This document shows, piece after piece, positions 25,725 to 33,669 of a stretch of 64,000 nucleotides of DNA (positions within the stretch are counted from its first letter, which is position 1; each line of letters opens with the position of its first letter). Position numbers and translations under genes: made by a program. The notes beneath the pieces were generated by a model. It did no database searches. It saw nothing but the letters and a program-made list of their open reading frames with translations, and had not been told where the DNA came from. Source of the DNA: Novosphingobium sp. SG707 (GTDB lineage: Bacteria > Pseudomonadota > Alphaproteobacteria > Sphingomonadales > Sphingomonadaceae). Location of the stretch: the NCBI RefSeq assembly GCF_012275515.1, contig NZ_JAAZQL010000003.1:62001-126000 (forward strand), read 5' to 3'.

Positions 25725-25768
25725 AAAGCCTGCGGCCCCTTTGAACGCGCCGCAGGCTTTCATTTTAT
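25725..25768 (+). terminator. Bidirectional intrinsic terminator after spt
   Basis: A perfect 12-bp stem AAAGCCTGCGGC/GCCGCAGGCTTT with a 12-base loop, followed by a T-rich CATTTTATC on the plus strand and, on the minus strand, by AAAATTTC. It lies between spt and the converging DedA-like gene and probably ends both. Confidence 0.85.
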
Positions 25769-25855
25769 CTAGATTACGCCCCGCTGCCATCAAAGCGCCA
25801 CCCCATTATCGGGATTGCAAAGGGCCCCCGCCCTTTGCCCGCCGGAGGCAAACCT

Positions 25856-26506
25856 TCACTTCACCGAAGCCAACGACTCCATCGTCACCCCGGTGCATTC
25901 GTCGGCCGCGCCTCCCTTGTGCCCGCCCAGCATCGCGGCGGCGACAAACCCGGCCACCACCAGCACGACAAACCCGGCGACCGCCATGCCGAGATACTTG
26001 TCGATCCACGCCTTGATCGGCGCGCCGAACAGGCGGAACAGCACGCCCACGATCATGAAGCTGATCGAGCGCGAGATCACGCTGGCCAGCAGGAATTTGG
26101 CGATGGGCATGCCGATGAAGCCCGCCGTGATGGTGATGAGCTTGAAGGGGATCGGCGTCGCGCCCTTGGCGATAATGGCGATAAAGCCCGCCTCGCCGCG
26201 CAATTTGCAAGCGGCATAGGGGAAGCTGGCGGTCAGATGCAGCGCATCGAGCAGCTTTTCCCCCACCATCGCAAAGGCGAAATGACCGATGGAATAGCCC
26301 AGTAAACCGCCCGCCACGGAAGCCAATGTGGTTATAATCGCATAGCGAATCGCGCGTTCCGGGCGCGCCAGACACATCAGCCCCAGCACCGGATGCGGCG
26401 GAATGGGGAAAAAGCTGGCCTCGACAAAGGCGAAGAGGGCGAGCCAATATTCGGCAAATGGCCCGGCGGCCTTGCCCATCGTCCAATTATACAGGCGGCG
26501 AAGCAT
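25856..26506 (-). CDS. DedA/YqaA-type inner-membrane protein (SNARE-associated/VTT domain)
   Basis: A 216-residue membrane protein with about five hydrophobic segments and the VTT-domain signature around GYSIGHFAFAMVGEKLLD and AIIAKGATPIPFKLITITAGFIGMPIAKFLLASVISR, including the conserved Gly-x-x-x-Pro and Arg residues. Members of this superfamily translocate lipids such as undecaprenyl phosphate; here the exact lipid is unknown. ATG at 26506 is the natural start. It is adjacent to the divergent GTA-like cluster, and the 183 bases between them must hold both promoters. Confidence 0.85.
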   Translation of the reverse strand: MLRRLYNWTMGKAAGPFAEYWLALFAFVEASFFPIPPHPVLGLMCLARPERAIRYAIITTLASVAGGLLGYSIGHFAFAMVGEKLLDALHLTASFPYAACKLRGEAGFIAIIAKGATPIPFKLITITAGFIGMPIAKFLLASVISRSISFMIVGVLFRLFGAPIKAWIDKYLGMAVAGFVVLVVAGFVAAAMLGGHKGGAADECTGVTMESLASVK

Positions 26507-26535
26507 CTGAATTCCCCTTCTATCCGTGGCGATGC

Positions 26536-26543
26536 TTAACCAG
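26536..26543 (+). promoter_or_regulatory. Weak CtrA half-site candidate upstream of the GTA cluster
   Basis: TTAACCAG, a seven-of-eight match to the CtrA half-site TTAACCAT, lies about 150 bases before the small terminase start. It would fit CtrA control of the cluster but could occur by chance. Confidence 0.25.
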
Positions 26544-26594
26544 CACAGCGCCTCTGGGCAAGCGCGGATCAATAACCCATTTGGCACTTTTCCA

Positions 26595-26631
26595 TTGACA
26601 TCGTCACGCTCAATAGGTACATATAGGGAAC
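26595..26631 (+). promoter_or_regulatory. Candidate promoter with LexA-like element for the GTA cluster
   Basis: TTGACA at 26595 with a 17-base spacer to TACATA at 26618 gives a sigma-70-type promoter with a perfect -35 and a poor -10. Overlapping the -10, GTAC-N7-GAAC at 26617-26631 differs by one base from the alphaproteobacterial LexA box GAAC-N7-GAAC. It lies 60 bases before the small terminase start. Both assignments are motif-based only. Confidence 0.4.
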
Positions 26632-26689
26632 ATCGCGAAAGACCGAGTCGCTCCCGGCCGCGAAAACCTTCAAGCAATGGATCAAAACT

Positions 26690-27169
26690 ATGGCGGACAA
26701 TCCCAAGTCCCGCCGTCAGGGTGAACTGACGGCGCCTCCACGGTGCGCCCATGCCGGATGGAGCGCAATCTTTCTGGCCGAACTGGCCGCAACATCGAAT
26801 GTGACGGCATCGGCGGCCAAGGCGGGGGTTTCGACCCGCCTGGTCTATGACACGCGCCGCCACGATGCCGAATTTGCACGCGCCTGGCGCTCGGCCCTTT
26901 GCGAAGGGTATGATGCGCTGGAAATGGCGCTGCTTTACCGCCTGCGGGTGGGCGAGTTGAAACCGGCAACGGGCGCCAAACGCGCCACGCGCAGCTTCGA
27001 CAATGCCACCGCGCTGCGCCTGCTGGCCGCCCACCGCGAAACGGTGGCCCGCGAACGCGCCATCCGCGAGGAGGAGGACGCCGATGCGATCCTCGCCTCG
27101 ATCAATGCGAAGCTGGAAAAGATGCGCGAACGCTGGCTGGCGGCAAAGGATGCCACCCATGAGGAATAA
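26690..27169 (+). CDS. GTA-type terminase small subunit
   Basis: First gene of the GTA-like cluster, 159 residues. It has a helix-turn-helix-like N-terminal part (FLAELAATSNVTASAAKAGVSTRLVYDTRRHDAEFARAW), typical for small terminases that recognise DNA, and a charged coiled-coil C-terminus for oligomerisation and contact with the large subunit. In the Rhodobacter GTA the corresponding protein starts packaging at low sequence specificity. The last 11 bases overlap the large-subunit gene. Assignment rests on the fold pattern and position. Confidence 0.82.
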   Translation: MADNPKSRRQGELTAPPRCAHAGWSAIFLAELAATSNVTASAAKAGVSTRLVYDTRRHDAEFARAWRSALCEGYDALEMALLYRLRVGELKPATGAKRATRSFDNATALRLLAAHRETVARERAIREEEDADAILASINAKLEKMRERWLAAKDATHEE

Positions 27170-28484
27170 GCCGCCGCTGCTGGAATGCCTTCTGGCCCAA
27201 TCGACGGCGCAAAGGCTGGCGGCGCTGGCGGTGCTGACCGGGGCCGAGCGCGCCGAATTGCGCCACCATTGGGAGCTTTGGGCGCGCCCCGAACAATTGC
27301 CCCCGCGCGGCGACTGGCGGATCTGGCTGGTGATGGCCGGGCGCGGGTTTGGCAAGACGCGGCTGGGGGCCGAATGGGTCCGCCGCGTGGCCGCCGACCA
27401 TCCCGATGCGCGGATTGCTTTGGTGGGTGCGTCTCTGGGCGATGCCCGCGCGGTGATGGTCGAGGGCGAGAGCGGCATTCTGGCCTGCTCTCCTCCCCGC
27501 CGCCGCCCGCGCTTTGAACCCTCGCTGCGGCGGTTGGTCTGGCCCAACGGGGCGCAGGCGACGATTTACTCGGCGGGCGAACCCGAAAGCCTGCGCGGGC
27601 CGCAGCATAGCCATGCCTGGTGCGATGAAATTGCCAAATGGGATAATGCGGCGCAGCGGGCCGAGCAAAGCTGGAATAACCTCCTGCTGGGCATGCGCCT
27701 TGGCGAAAACCCTCAGGCGCTGGCCACCACCACGCCGCGCGCGGTGCCCCTGCTGATGCAATTGCTGGATCAGGAGGATGCGATCATCACGCGGGGGCGG
27801 ACGCAGGACAACCTCTCGAACCTGCCCGCGCGTTTCCTCAAGGATATGCGCCGCAGTTTTGGTCGCTCGGCGCTGGCGCGGCAGGAGTTGGACGGCGAAT
27901 TGCTGACCGACATCGAGGGGGCGCTCTGGACCCGCGCGATGATCGAAACCGCCCGCGAGAGCACCGCCGGGGCGCAGCCGGTGCGCACGGTGATCGGGGT
28001 TGACCCTCCGGCCTCGGCGGCGGGCGATGCCTGCGGGATCATCGTCGCGCAGTTGGGCGATGATGGGGTGGCGCGGATCCTTGCCGACGCCACCGTGCAG
28101 CGCGCGAGCCCGGAAAAATGGGCCAGAGCCGTGGCCGAAGCCGCCGCCACATGGCGCGCCGACCGCGTTGTGGCCGAGGCCAATCAGGGCGGGGCGATGG
28201 TGGAAAGCGTGCTGCGCGCGGCCTGCATCGCCCTGCCCATCCGGCTGGTCCACGCCAGCGTGGGCAAGGCGGCGCGGGCCGAGCCGGTCGCCGCGCTCTA
28301 TGAAACGGGGCGCGTGCGCCATGTCGGCGCCTTCCCCGCGCTGGAGGACCAGCTTTGCGGTCTTGTGGCGGGCGGGGCCTATCAGGGGCCGGGCCGGTCG
28401 CCCGACCGCGCCGATGCCGCCGTCTGGGCGCTGACCGAACTGATGCTTTCCACCCGCGTCCCGCCGCGCGTGCTCGACCTGTAA
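27159..28484 (+). CDS. GTA-type terminase large subunit
   Basis: The motor ATPase and nuclease that packages DNA into heads. The 441-residue protein starts MRNKPPLLE inside the small-subunit gene (11-base overlap). Walker A is MAGRGFGKTRLGAEW near residue 57, close to that of the Rhodobacter GTA, and Walker B with the catalytic Glu is HAWCDEIAKW. The C-terminal RNase H-like nuclease begins VIGVDPPASAAGDACGI and continues with RADRVVAEANQGG and RSPDRADAAVWAL, giving the three acidic metal ligands. All essential motifs are intact. Confidence 0.93.
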   Translation: MRNKPPLLECLLAQSTAQRLAALAVLTGAERAELRHHWELWARPEQLPPRGDWRIWLVMAGRGFGKTRLGAEWVRRVAADHPDARIALVGASLGDARAVMVEGESGILACSPPRRRPRFEPSLRRLVWPNGAQATIYSAGEPESLRGPQHSHAWCDEIAKWDNAAQRAEQSWNNLLLGMRLGENPQALATTTPRAVPLLMQLLDQEDAIITRGRTQDNLSNLPARFLKDMRRSFGRSALARQELDGELLTDIEGALWTRAMIETARESTAGAQPVRTVIGVDPPASAAGDACGIIVAQLGDDGVARILADATVQRASPEKWARAVAEAAATWRADRVVAEANQGGAMVESVLRAACIALPIRLVHASVGKAARAEPVAALYETGRVRHVGAFPALEDQLCGLVAGGAYQGPGRSPDRADAAVWALTELMLSTRVPPRVLDL

Positions 28485-28521
28485 TTCCTTCGCCCAACCA
28501 CTTGTTTTGAAAGGCGATCCC

Positions 28522-29694
28522 ATGACCTTCCTTGAAACCATCGCTTCCGCCTTCAAGGGCAGGGGAGCCCGCGTGCCCCTGGCGCAGTCCTATGTCTCGC
28601 CATGGGTCTTCGGCGACAGCCACAATGGACGACAGCCCTTTGATTATCATCAGGCGGTGCGCCGCGCCTATCTGGAAAATCCGGTGGCGCATCGCGCGGT
28701 GCGGCTGGTGGCCGACGGCATCGCCGGGGCGCCGCTGGCGCCGACCGATCCGTCGCTGGCCATGCTGGTGCTGGAAACCTCGGCGGGGCAATCGCTGCTC
28801 GAAACGCTGGCCAGCCAGTTGCTGCTTCACGGCAATGCCTATGTGCAGATCCTGAAGGATGGGCTGGGCTATCCGGTCGAACTCTTTGCCCTGCGGCCCG
28901 AGCGGGTGACGCTGGTGTTCGGCAATGATGGCTGGCCCACGGGCATCACCTATCGCGTGGGCGACCGCTCGATGACGATCCCCATGTGCGATGCCGATGC
29001 CTCGCCCAATATCATCCATATCAAGGGCTATCATCCGGGCGACGACCATTATGGCGCGGGCTGCCTTGGCGCGGCGGATCAGGCGGTGGCCACGCATAAT
29101 GCGGCGGCGGGCTGGAACCGGTCCCTGCTGGAAAATGCCGCGCGGCCTTCGGGGGCGCTGGTCTATGATGCGGGCAATGGCGCAGGCCTTTCGGGCGAAC
29201 AGTTCGACCGGCTGCGCGAGGAATTGAACCGGGTCTTTTCCGGCTCTCCCAATGCCGGGCGGCCGATGCTGCTCGAAGGGGGCCTGAAATGGCAGTCGAT
29301 GTCGATGTCGCCCGCCGACATGGATTTTGCTGCGCTCAAATCCGCCGCCGCGCGCGATATTGCGCTGGCCTTTGGCGTGCCGCCGATGCTGCTCGGCCTG
29401 CCGGGCGACAGCACCTATAACAATTACAAGGAGGCCAACAAGGCGCTCTGGCGGCTGACCCTCCTGCCGCTGGCCGACAAACTGCTTTCGGCCATTGCCG
29501 AGGGTTTGGAGACATGGTTCCCCGATGCGCGTCTGGCGATCGACCTTGATCGCATCCCCGCGCTGGCCGAGGACCGGCAGGCGCTGTGGAGCCAGATCAA
29601 CGCCGCCAATTTCCTGACCGATGCGGAAAAGCGCGAGATGCTGGGGCTTCCCGCGCTTGGCCTTGGGCCGCAAACCGCCCAGGTGCAGCCATGA
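28522..29694 (+). CDS. GTA/HK97-type portal protein
   Basis: 390 residues forming the dodecameric ring through which DNA enters the head. The HK97-family pattern is visible: ENPVAHRAVRLVADGIAGAPLAP in the N-terminal part, LLLHGNAYVQIL, NIIHIKGYHPG and the end segment AFGVPPMLLGLPGDSTYNNYKEANKALWRLTLLPLADKL. The start ATG follows a ribosome-binding site (GAAAGG). The stop overlaps the next start (ATGA). Confidence 0.93.
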   Translation: MTFLETIASAFKGRGARVPLAQSYVSPWVFGDSHNGRQPFDYHQAVRRAYLENPVAHRAVRLVADGIAGAPLAPTDPSLAMLVLETSAGQSLLETLASQLLLHGNAYVQILKDGLGYPVELFALRPERVTLVFGNDGWPTGITYRVGDRSMTIPMCDADASPNIIHIKGYHPGDDHYGAGCLGAADQAVATHNAAAGWNRSLLENAARPSGALVYDAGNGAGLSGEQFDRLREELNRVFSGSPNAGRPMLLEGGLKWQSMSMSPADMDFAALKSAAARDIALAFGVPPMLLGLPGDSTYNNYKEANKALWRLTLLPLADKLLSAIAEGLETWFPDARLAIDLDRIPALAEDRQALWSQINAANFLTDAEKREMLGLPALGLGPQTAQVQP

Positions 29695-29999
29695 AACGCG
29701 AAGATATGCTGGCGCGGCTGATGGCGCAGGAAAATGCCGATGGGGGCGATCTGATCACCCTGCGCGCGATTGTCGAGGAGGCCAGCGAACTGGGCGCGGC
29801 GCGGATGCTGGCGCGCATGGGGCTCAATGATGATGGCGCCTCTGATGACCTGTCGGAACTGCGCGAATTGCTGCGCGCATGGCGCGATGCCAAGCGCAGC
29901 ATGTGGAAGGCGGTGATCGACTGGGCGGTGCGCGCCGGGCTGGCCGCGGTGCTGGTGGGCATTGCCATGCGGTCGGGAGCAGGAGAATTGCTGAAATGA
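29691..29999 (+). CDS. DUF6127 family protein of the GTA cluster
   Basis: 102 residues, with a helical acidic front part (MKREDMLARLMAQENADGGDLITLRAIVEEASELGAA) and one hydrophobic segment near the C-terminus (about residues 82-95). A small protein of this kind sits between portal and prohead protease in GTA clusters of sphingomonads. Its role in head assembly is not known. It overlaps both neighbours at ATGA sequences. Confidence 0.8.
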   Translation: MKREDMLARLMAQENADGGDLITLRAIVEEASELGAARMLARMGLNDDGASDDLSELRELLRAWRDAKRSMWKAVIDWAVRAGLAAVLVGIAMRSGAGELLK

Positions 30000-30433
30000 C
30001 GGCAGAACCTGAAGATAGCCTGCGCTTTGCCGGCTATGCGGCCCTGTTCGACAAGCGCGATGCCGGGCGCGACACGATCCGCCCCGGCGCCTTTGCCCGC
30101 ACACTGGCCGAGCGGGATGCGCGCCGTCAGGGCCCCCTGCCCCTGTTCTGGCAGCATAATCCGGACCAGCAGATCGGCTGGATCGAAAAGGCAGCCGAGG
30201 ATGAGCGGGGCCTGCGCGTCATCGCCCGGATCGACAATCCGGCGGGCGGCGCGGCGGCGGCCCTGAAAACCGGCAAGGTCACGGGCCTGAGCTTCGGCTA
30301 TCGCGCCCGCGCCTTTGACCGCGATGCGCAGGGCCGCGAATTGCGCGACATCGACCTCTACGAAGTCAGCCTGGTTACCCACCCGATGCAGCATGACGCG
30401 CGGGTCCATATGGTCACCGGCCCGGCCGTCTGA
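29996..30433 (+). CDS. HK97-type prohead protease
   Basis: A 145-residue serine protease of the herpesvirus/HK97 fold that removes scaffold parts of the capsid protein during maturation. Pattern: RFAGYAALFDKRDAGRDTIRPGAFARTL at the front, the catalytic His in LPLFWQHNPDQQIG and the catalytic Ser in GLSFGYRAR, followed by LRDIDLYEVSLVTHPM. The active site is intact. Its ATG at 29996 overlaps the TGA of DUF6127. Confidence 0.92.
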   Translation: MTAEPEDSLRFAGYAALFDKRDAGRDTIRPGAFARTLAERDARRQGPLPLFWQHNPDQQIGWIEKAAEDERGLRVIARIDNPAGGAAAALKTGKVTGLSFGYRARAFDRDAQGRELRDIDLYEVSLVTHPMQHDARVHMVTGPAV

Positions 30434-30519
30434 GCGCGGCCCTCATCCTCCTTCCATTTTTCCGTTTTTCGTCGAGCCGCCTTTGGGGGCGGCCCTCTTG
30501 TGTGAAAGGTAAATGCCCC

Positions 30520-31644
30520 ATGGAACATGAAAACCTGAGCAATGGTCTCGACGCCTCGTTCGACATCGTGGCCCGTCAGGAAGCCGCCGATGCCGCGCTG
30601 AACGCGCTGCGCGGTGAAATTGAGGAAGTAAAGTCGCGCTTCCGGCCCTCGGCCCGCCCGCCGCTCGCCGCCGCCGATGGCGGGAATCATGAGCTGAAGG
30701 GCTTTGTCGATGGTTATCTGCGCGCCGGGCGCGATACCGAGCTGAAGTCGCTCAACACCGCCGCGATGGGCGATGGCGGCTTTGTCGTCCCCACCGTGCT
30801 GGACCAGCAGATTGCCGAGCGCCTGGCTCGCCTCAGTCCGATCCGCTCGATCGCGCAGGTGGTCCAGACCACCACCTCGGACTATCGCAAGCTGATCGCC
30901 GTCGGCGCTCCCCAGTCGGGCTGGGCCAGCCAGACCGCCGCGCGGGGCGAAACCACCTCGCCCAAATTCGCTGAAATCATCCCCCCCTCGGGCGAGCTTT
31001 ATGCCAATCCCTCGGCCACGCAATTCATGCTGGATGATGCCGGTTTCGATGTCGAAGGCTGGCTGGCGGGCCAGATCGCCAATGAATTCGCCCGCGCCGA
31101 AGGGGCCGCCTTCGTTTCGGGCAATGGCACCAACCAGCCGCTGGGCTTCCTGACCGGCACGCCCAGCAGCGCCGATGACACCACGCGCAGCTTCGGCACG
31201 CTCCAGTATCTGGGCTCGGGCGATGCGGCGGGTTTGGGCACGACGCCCGATGATCGGCTGATCGACATGGTGATGGCGCTGAAACCGGGCCATCGTCAGG
31301 GCGCGGCATGGGTGATGAATGCGGCCACCATCGCCCAGATCCGCAAGGTCAAGGATTCGACCGGCGCCTATATCTGGCAATCCTCGATGATGGATGGCCA
31401 GCCCAACCGCCTGCTGGGCTATCCGGTGGTCGAGGCGGCCGATATGCCCGATGTGGCCGCAGGCGCCTATCCGATTGCGTTTGGCAATTTCCAGAACGGC
31501 TATCTGATCACCGAACGCTTCGGCACCCGCCTGCTGCGCGATCCTTACAGCAACAAACCCTATGTCAACTTCTACGCCACCAAGCGCGTGGGCGGACAGG
31601 TGCTCGATAGCGACGCGATCAAGCTGCTCAAGATCACCGCCTAA
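30520..31644 (+). CDS. HK97-fold major capsid protein
   Basis: 374 residues. The first 65 or so form the charged helical scaffold-like delta region expected to be removed by the protease. The HK97-fold shell part begins around ELKSLNTAAMGDGGFVVPTVLDQQI and shows GSGNGTNQPLGFLTG-like residues and the C-terminal GFGNFQNGYLITERFGTRLLRDPYSNKPYVNFYATKRVGG pattern. It is preceded by a small GC-rich stem-loop (30476-30493) and a GAAAGG ribosome-binding site. A strong hairpin follows the gene. Confidence 0.93.
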   Translation: MEHENLSNGLDASFDIVARQEAADAALNALRGEIEEVKSRFRPSARPPLAAADGGNHELKGFVDGYLRAGRDTELKSLNTAAMGDGGFVVPTVLDQQIAERLARLSPIRSIAQVVQTTTSDYRKLIAVGAPQSGWASQTAARGETTSPKFAEIIPPSGELYANPSATQFMLDDAGFDVEGWLAGQIANEFARAEGAAFVSGNGTNQPLGFLTGTPSSADDTTRSFGTLQYLGSGDAAGLGTTPDDRLIDMVMALKPGHRQGAAWVMNAATIAQIRKVKDSTGAYIWQSSMMDGQPNRLLGYPVVEAADMPDVAAGAYPIAFGNFQNGYLITERFGTRLLRDPYSNKPYVNFYATKRVGGQVLDSDAIKLLKITA

Positions 31645-31660
31645 AGGCTCTCCCCGCCTG

Positions 31661-31706
31661 GCCCCTCGCGCCGCGACGCCGTTTCGGCGCGAGGGGCACC
31701 TTTTCG
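31661..31706 (+). terminator. Strong hairpin between capsid and connector genes (terminator/attenuator)
   Basis: A perfect 13-bp GC-rich stem (GCCCCTCGCGCCG at 31661 pairing with CGGCGCGAGGGGC at 31685) with an 11-base loop, then ACCTTTTCGTTC. It looks like a partial intrinsic terminator inside the structural operon, which would lower transcription of the tail genes relative to the capsid. Confidence 0.65.
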
Positions 31707-31730
31707 TTCATGCAAATAAGGGAGACCGCC

Positions 31731-32360
31731 ATGACGCGGGTTATCGTCACGCCACCGGTTCTGGCACCTGCGGCGCTGGCCGAGCTGAAGGACTGGCTTG
31801 GCATCACCATTTCGGCGGACGATGCGGGTCTGACCAGCCTGCTCGGCACCGCGCTGGAGGTTTGCGCCGATTATATCGGGATGGTGCCGCTGGCCGCCAC
31901 CTATGAAGAGACGCTTTGCATGCCTACTGGGCGCTCCGCCATGCCCGGCCCGACCGATTGGCAAAGCTGCCATTTCCCCGGCGACTGGCATGGGCGTGCG
32001 AGCCATGATGGGTGGCACCGGCTGGGCCTGCGCCCTGTCTCGGCGCTGATCTCGGTCGAAGCCCTGAGCAGCACGGGCGCGCGCTCCGCCCTGTCCGATA
32101 CCCAGTATGCGGTGCGGATCGACGGCGACGGGCAATGCGCGATCCGCATTCCCGCCGCCATCGGGCTGGATCGCGCGGTGGTGCGTTTCTCCGCGGGACT
32201 GGCGGATCAATGGTCAGGCCTGCCCGAATCCTTGCGCCATGGGATCATGCGCCTTGCCGCGCATCAATATCGCCAGCGCGAAAGCGCCGGGGCCGACGCC
32301 CTGCCGCCCGCCTCGGTCACCGCGCTGTGGCGGCCATGGCGCCGGATGCGCATGGCATGA
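31731..32360 (+). CDS. GTA head-tail connector (gp6-like adaptor)
   Basis: 209 residues. The front part, LAPAALAELKDWLGITISADDAGLTSLLGTALEVCADYIG, is the helical pattern of phage gp6-like head completion proteins, which form a ring under the portal. A cysteine-containing middle and the end segment LRHGIMRLAAHQYRQRE are also typical. In the Rhodobacter GTA the matching gene also follows the capsid gene. A good ribosome-binding site (GGGAGA) precedes the ATG, and the stop overlaps the next gene. Confidence 0.85.
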   Translation: MTRVIVTPPVLAPAALAELKDWLGITISADDAGLTSLLGTALEVCADYIGMVPLAATYEETLCMPTGRSAMPGPTDWQSCHFPGDWHGRASHDGWHRLGLRPVSALISVEALSSTGARSALSDTQYAVRIDGDGQCAIRIPAAIGLDRAVVRFSAGLADQWSGLPESLRHGIMRLAAHQYRQRESAGADALPPASVTALWRPWRRMRMA

Positions 32361-32533
32361 TCGCCGCCACGTTTCAGCCCGATTTGGGCCAGTTAGCCAA
32401 TGTGTTGACCCGGCAGGCCGAAGCCATCGCCGAGGAAGCCGTCCAACAAGCCCGGAGCGGCGTTGATTCCACCGCCATCTGGCGCGATGCGCGCCTGCTC
32501 TGGCCCGCCTTTACCGCCAATCAGGGAGGATAG
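32357..32533 (+). CDS. Very small GTA-cluster protein at the stopper position
   Basis: 58 residues, starting at an ATG that overlaps the connector stop (ATGA) and ending five bases before the tail terminator gene. Mostly one helix (DLGQLANVLTRQAEAIAEEAVQQA) and a short tail with conserved-looking Trp residues. In the Rhodobacter GTA this position holds the head-tail stopper, which is about twice as long. Coupled translation supports it as a real gene, but the function is only positional inference. Confidence 0.6.
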   Translation: MIAATFQPDLGQLANVLTRQAEAIAEEAVQQARSGVDSTAIWRDARLLWPAFTANQGG

Positions 32534-32538
32534 GCCCC

Positions 32539-32928
32539 ATGGAAATTCCCCTGCGCGCCAGCCTGATCGAATGGCTGGCCAGTGATGCCGCGCTTGGCTC
32601 CATGCTCAACGCCATCACCGAGGAAGCGCCCAGCCGCACCGCTCTGCCATGGCTGGCCATCGCCACAAGTGCCAGCGTCGACTGGAGCACCAAGTCCGAG
32701 GCGGGCTATGAAACGCGCATCGCGCTTGAACTGCACCTGCGCGGCGACCGGCCCGAGGATGGCGCAGCCGTGACCAGCGCGGTTCAGGCGCGCATCGCCA
32801 GCCTGCCGCGCGATCAGGGCCCCTATCGCATCGTCACGCTGAATTTCCTGCGCAGCCGCGCCGAAGCGCGGCCCAACAACACGCGCGCGATGCTGCTGGA
32901 ATATCGCTTCCGCACCATCGCTGCCTGA
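32539..32928 (+). CDS. Tail terminator / DUF3168 family protein
   Basis: A 129-residue protein of the DUF3168 family, the tail-terminator-like proteins that cap the tail tube (lambda gpU-like). The pattern is LRASLIEWLASDAALGSMLNAITEEAP, LAIATSASVDWSTKSEAGYETRIALELHLRGDRPEDGAAVTSAVQARIASLP and FLRSRAEARPNNTRAMLLEYRFR. The position between connector and tail tube matches the Rhodobacter GTA. Confidence 0.88.
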   Translation: MEIPLRASLIEWLASDAALGSMLNAITEEAPSRTALPWLAIATSASVDWSTKSEAGYETRIALELHLRGDRPEDGAAVTSAVQARIASLPRDQGPYRIVTLNFLRSRAEARPNNTRAMLLEYRFRTIAA

Positions 32929-32953
32929 CCCCTTTCCTTTCAAGGAGGACATC

Positions 32954-33361
32954 ATGACCGCTCAATCCGGAGCCGCCTTTCTGCTGAAAATCACCGATGG
33001 CGCCGCAACCCCTACGTTCAACACCGTGGCGGGCCTGCGCACCACCCAGATGTCGATTGCCGGACAGGCCGTGACCATCACCACCAAGGACAGCGCGGGC
33101 TGGCGCGATCTGCTCTCGGGCGCGGGCGCGCGCACCATTTCGGTCAGCGCCGCCGGGGTGTTCATGGGATCGGCCGCCGAGGCCCGCATCCGCACCAATG
33201 CGCTGGGCGGGGTGATCGACACCTATCAGCTCAGCTTTGAGGACGGCAGCAAAATGCAGGGCAAGTTCCTGGTCCAGAAGCTGGAATATTCGGGCGATTA
33301 CAACAGCGAACGTTCCTATACGATCCAGCTCGAAAGCTCCGGCCCGGTGGTGCCGGTATGA
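32954..33361 (+). CDS. Major tail (tube) protein
   Basis: 135 residues with the TP901-1/GTA tail-tube pattern: AFLLKITDGAATPTFNTVAGLRTTQMSIAGQAVTITTKDSAGWRDLLSGAGARTISVSAAGVF at the front and LSFEDGSKMQGKFLVQKLEYSGDYNSERSYTIQLESSG at the end. It polymerises into the non-contractile tail tube. A ribosome-binding site (AAGGAGG) lies before the ATG, the strongest in the cluster, which fits a protein needed in many copies. The stop overlaps the next gene. Confidence 0.9.
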   Translation: MTAQSGAAFLLKITDGAATPTFNTVAGLRTTQMSIAGQAVTITTKDSAGWRDLLSGAGARTISVSAAGVFMGSAAEARIRTNALGGVIDTYQLSFEDGSKMQGKFLVQKLEYSGDYNSERSYTIQLESSGPVVPV

Positions 33362-33669
33362 ATGCCGCCAACCCGTGGCGCGGCGAATCCAGCCTGATCG
33401 TGGCGGGCGAGGCGTGCGTGCTGCGCCCCAGCTTTGCCGCGCTGGTGGCCGCCGAGGAGGAGCTGGGGCCGCTGTTCGCTCTGGTTGAGCGCGCGGCGGC
33501 GGGGCAATTGCGCCTGGCCGAGCTGATCGGCCTGTTCTGGCACTGCCTTGCCCGGCGCGATGGCATCACCCGTGAGCAATTGGGCGAGGCGGTGGTGGCG
33601 CAGGGTCTGGCAGGCGTTTCGCCGCAATTGCGCGGGTTGTTGGGCCAGATCCTGCAGGGCGAAGGGTGA
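33358..33669 (+). CDS. GTA tail assembly chaperone (GTA_TAC / Phage_TAC_11 type)
   Basis: 103 residues, helical. The pattern GEACVLRPSFAALVAAEEELGPLFALVERAAAGQLRLAELIGLFWHCLARRDG matches the GTA gene family that follows the tail-tube gene. In phages this position encodes a chaperone that coats the tape measure protein before tube assembly. It overlaps the tube gene (ATGA) and the next gene (TGATG). Confidence 0.87.
   Translation: MNAANPWRGESSLIVAGEACVLRPSFAALVAAEEELGPLFALVERAAAGQLRLAELIGLFWHCLARRDGITREQLGEAVVAQGLAGVSPQLRGLLGQILQGEG

Noticed and set aside
26581..26600. TTGGCAC upstream of the GTA cluster as a sigma-54 promoter
   Set aside because: No TTGC at the required five-base spacing; the match ends at the -24 half.
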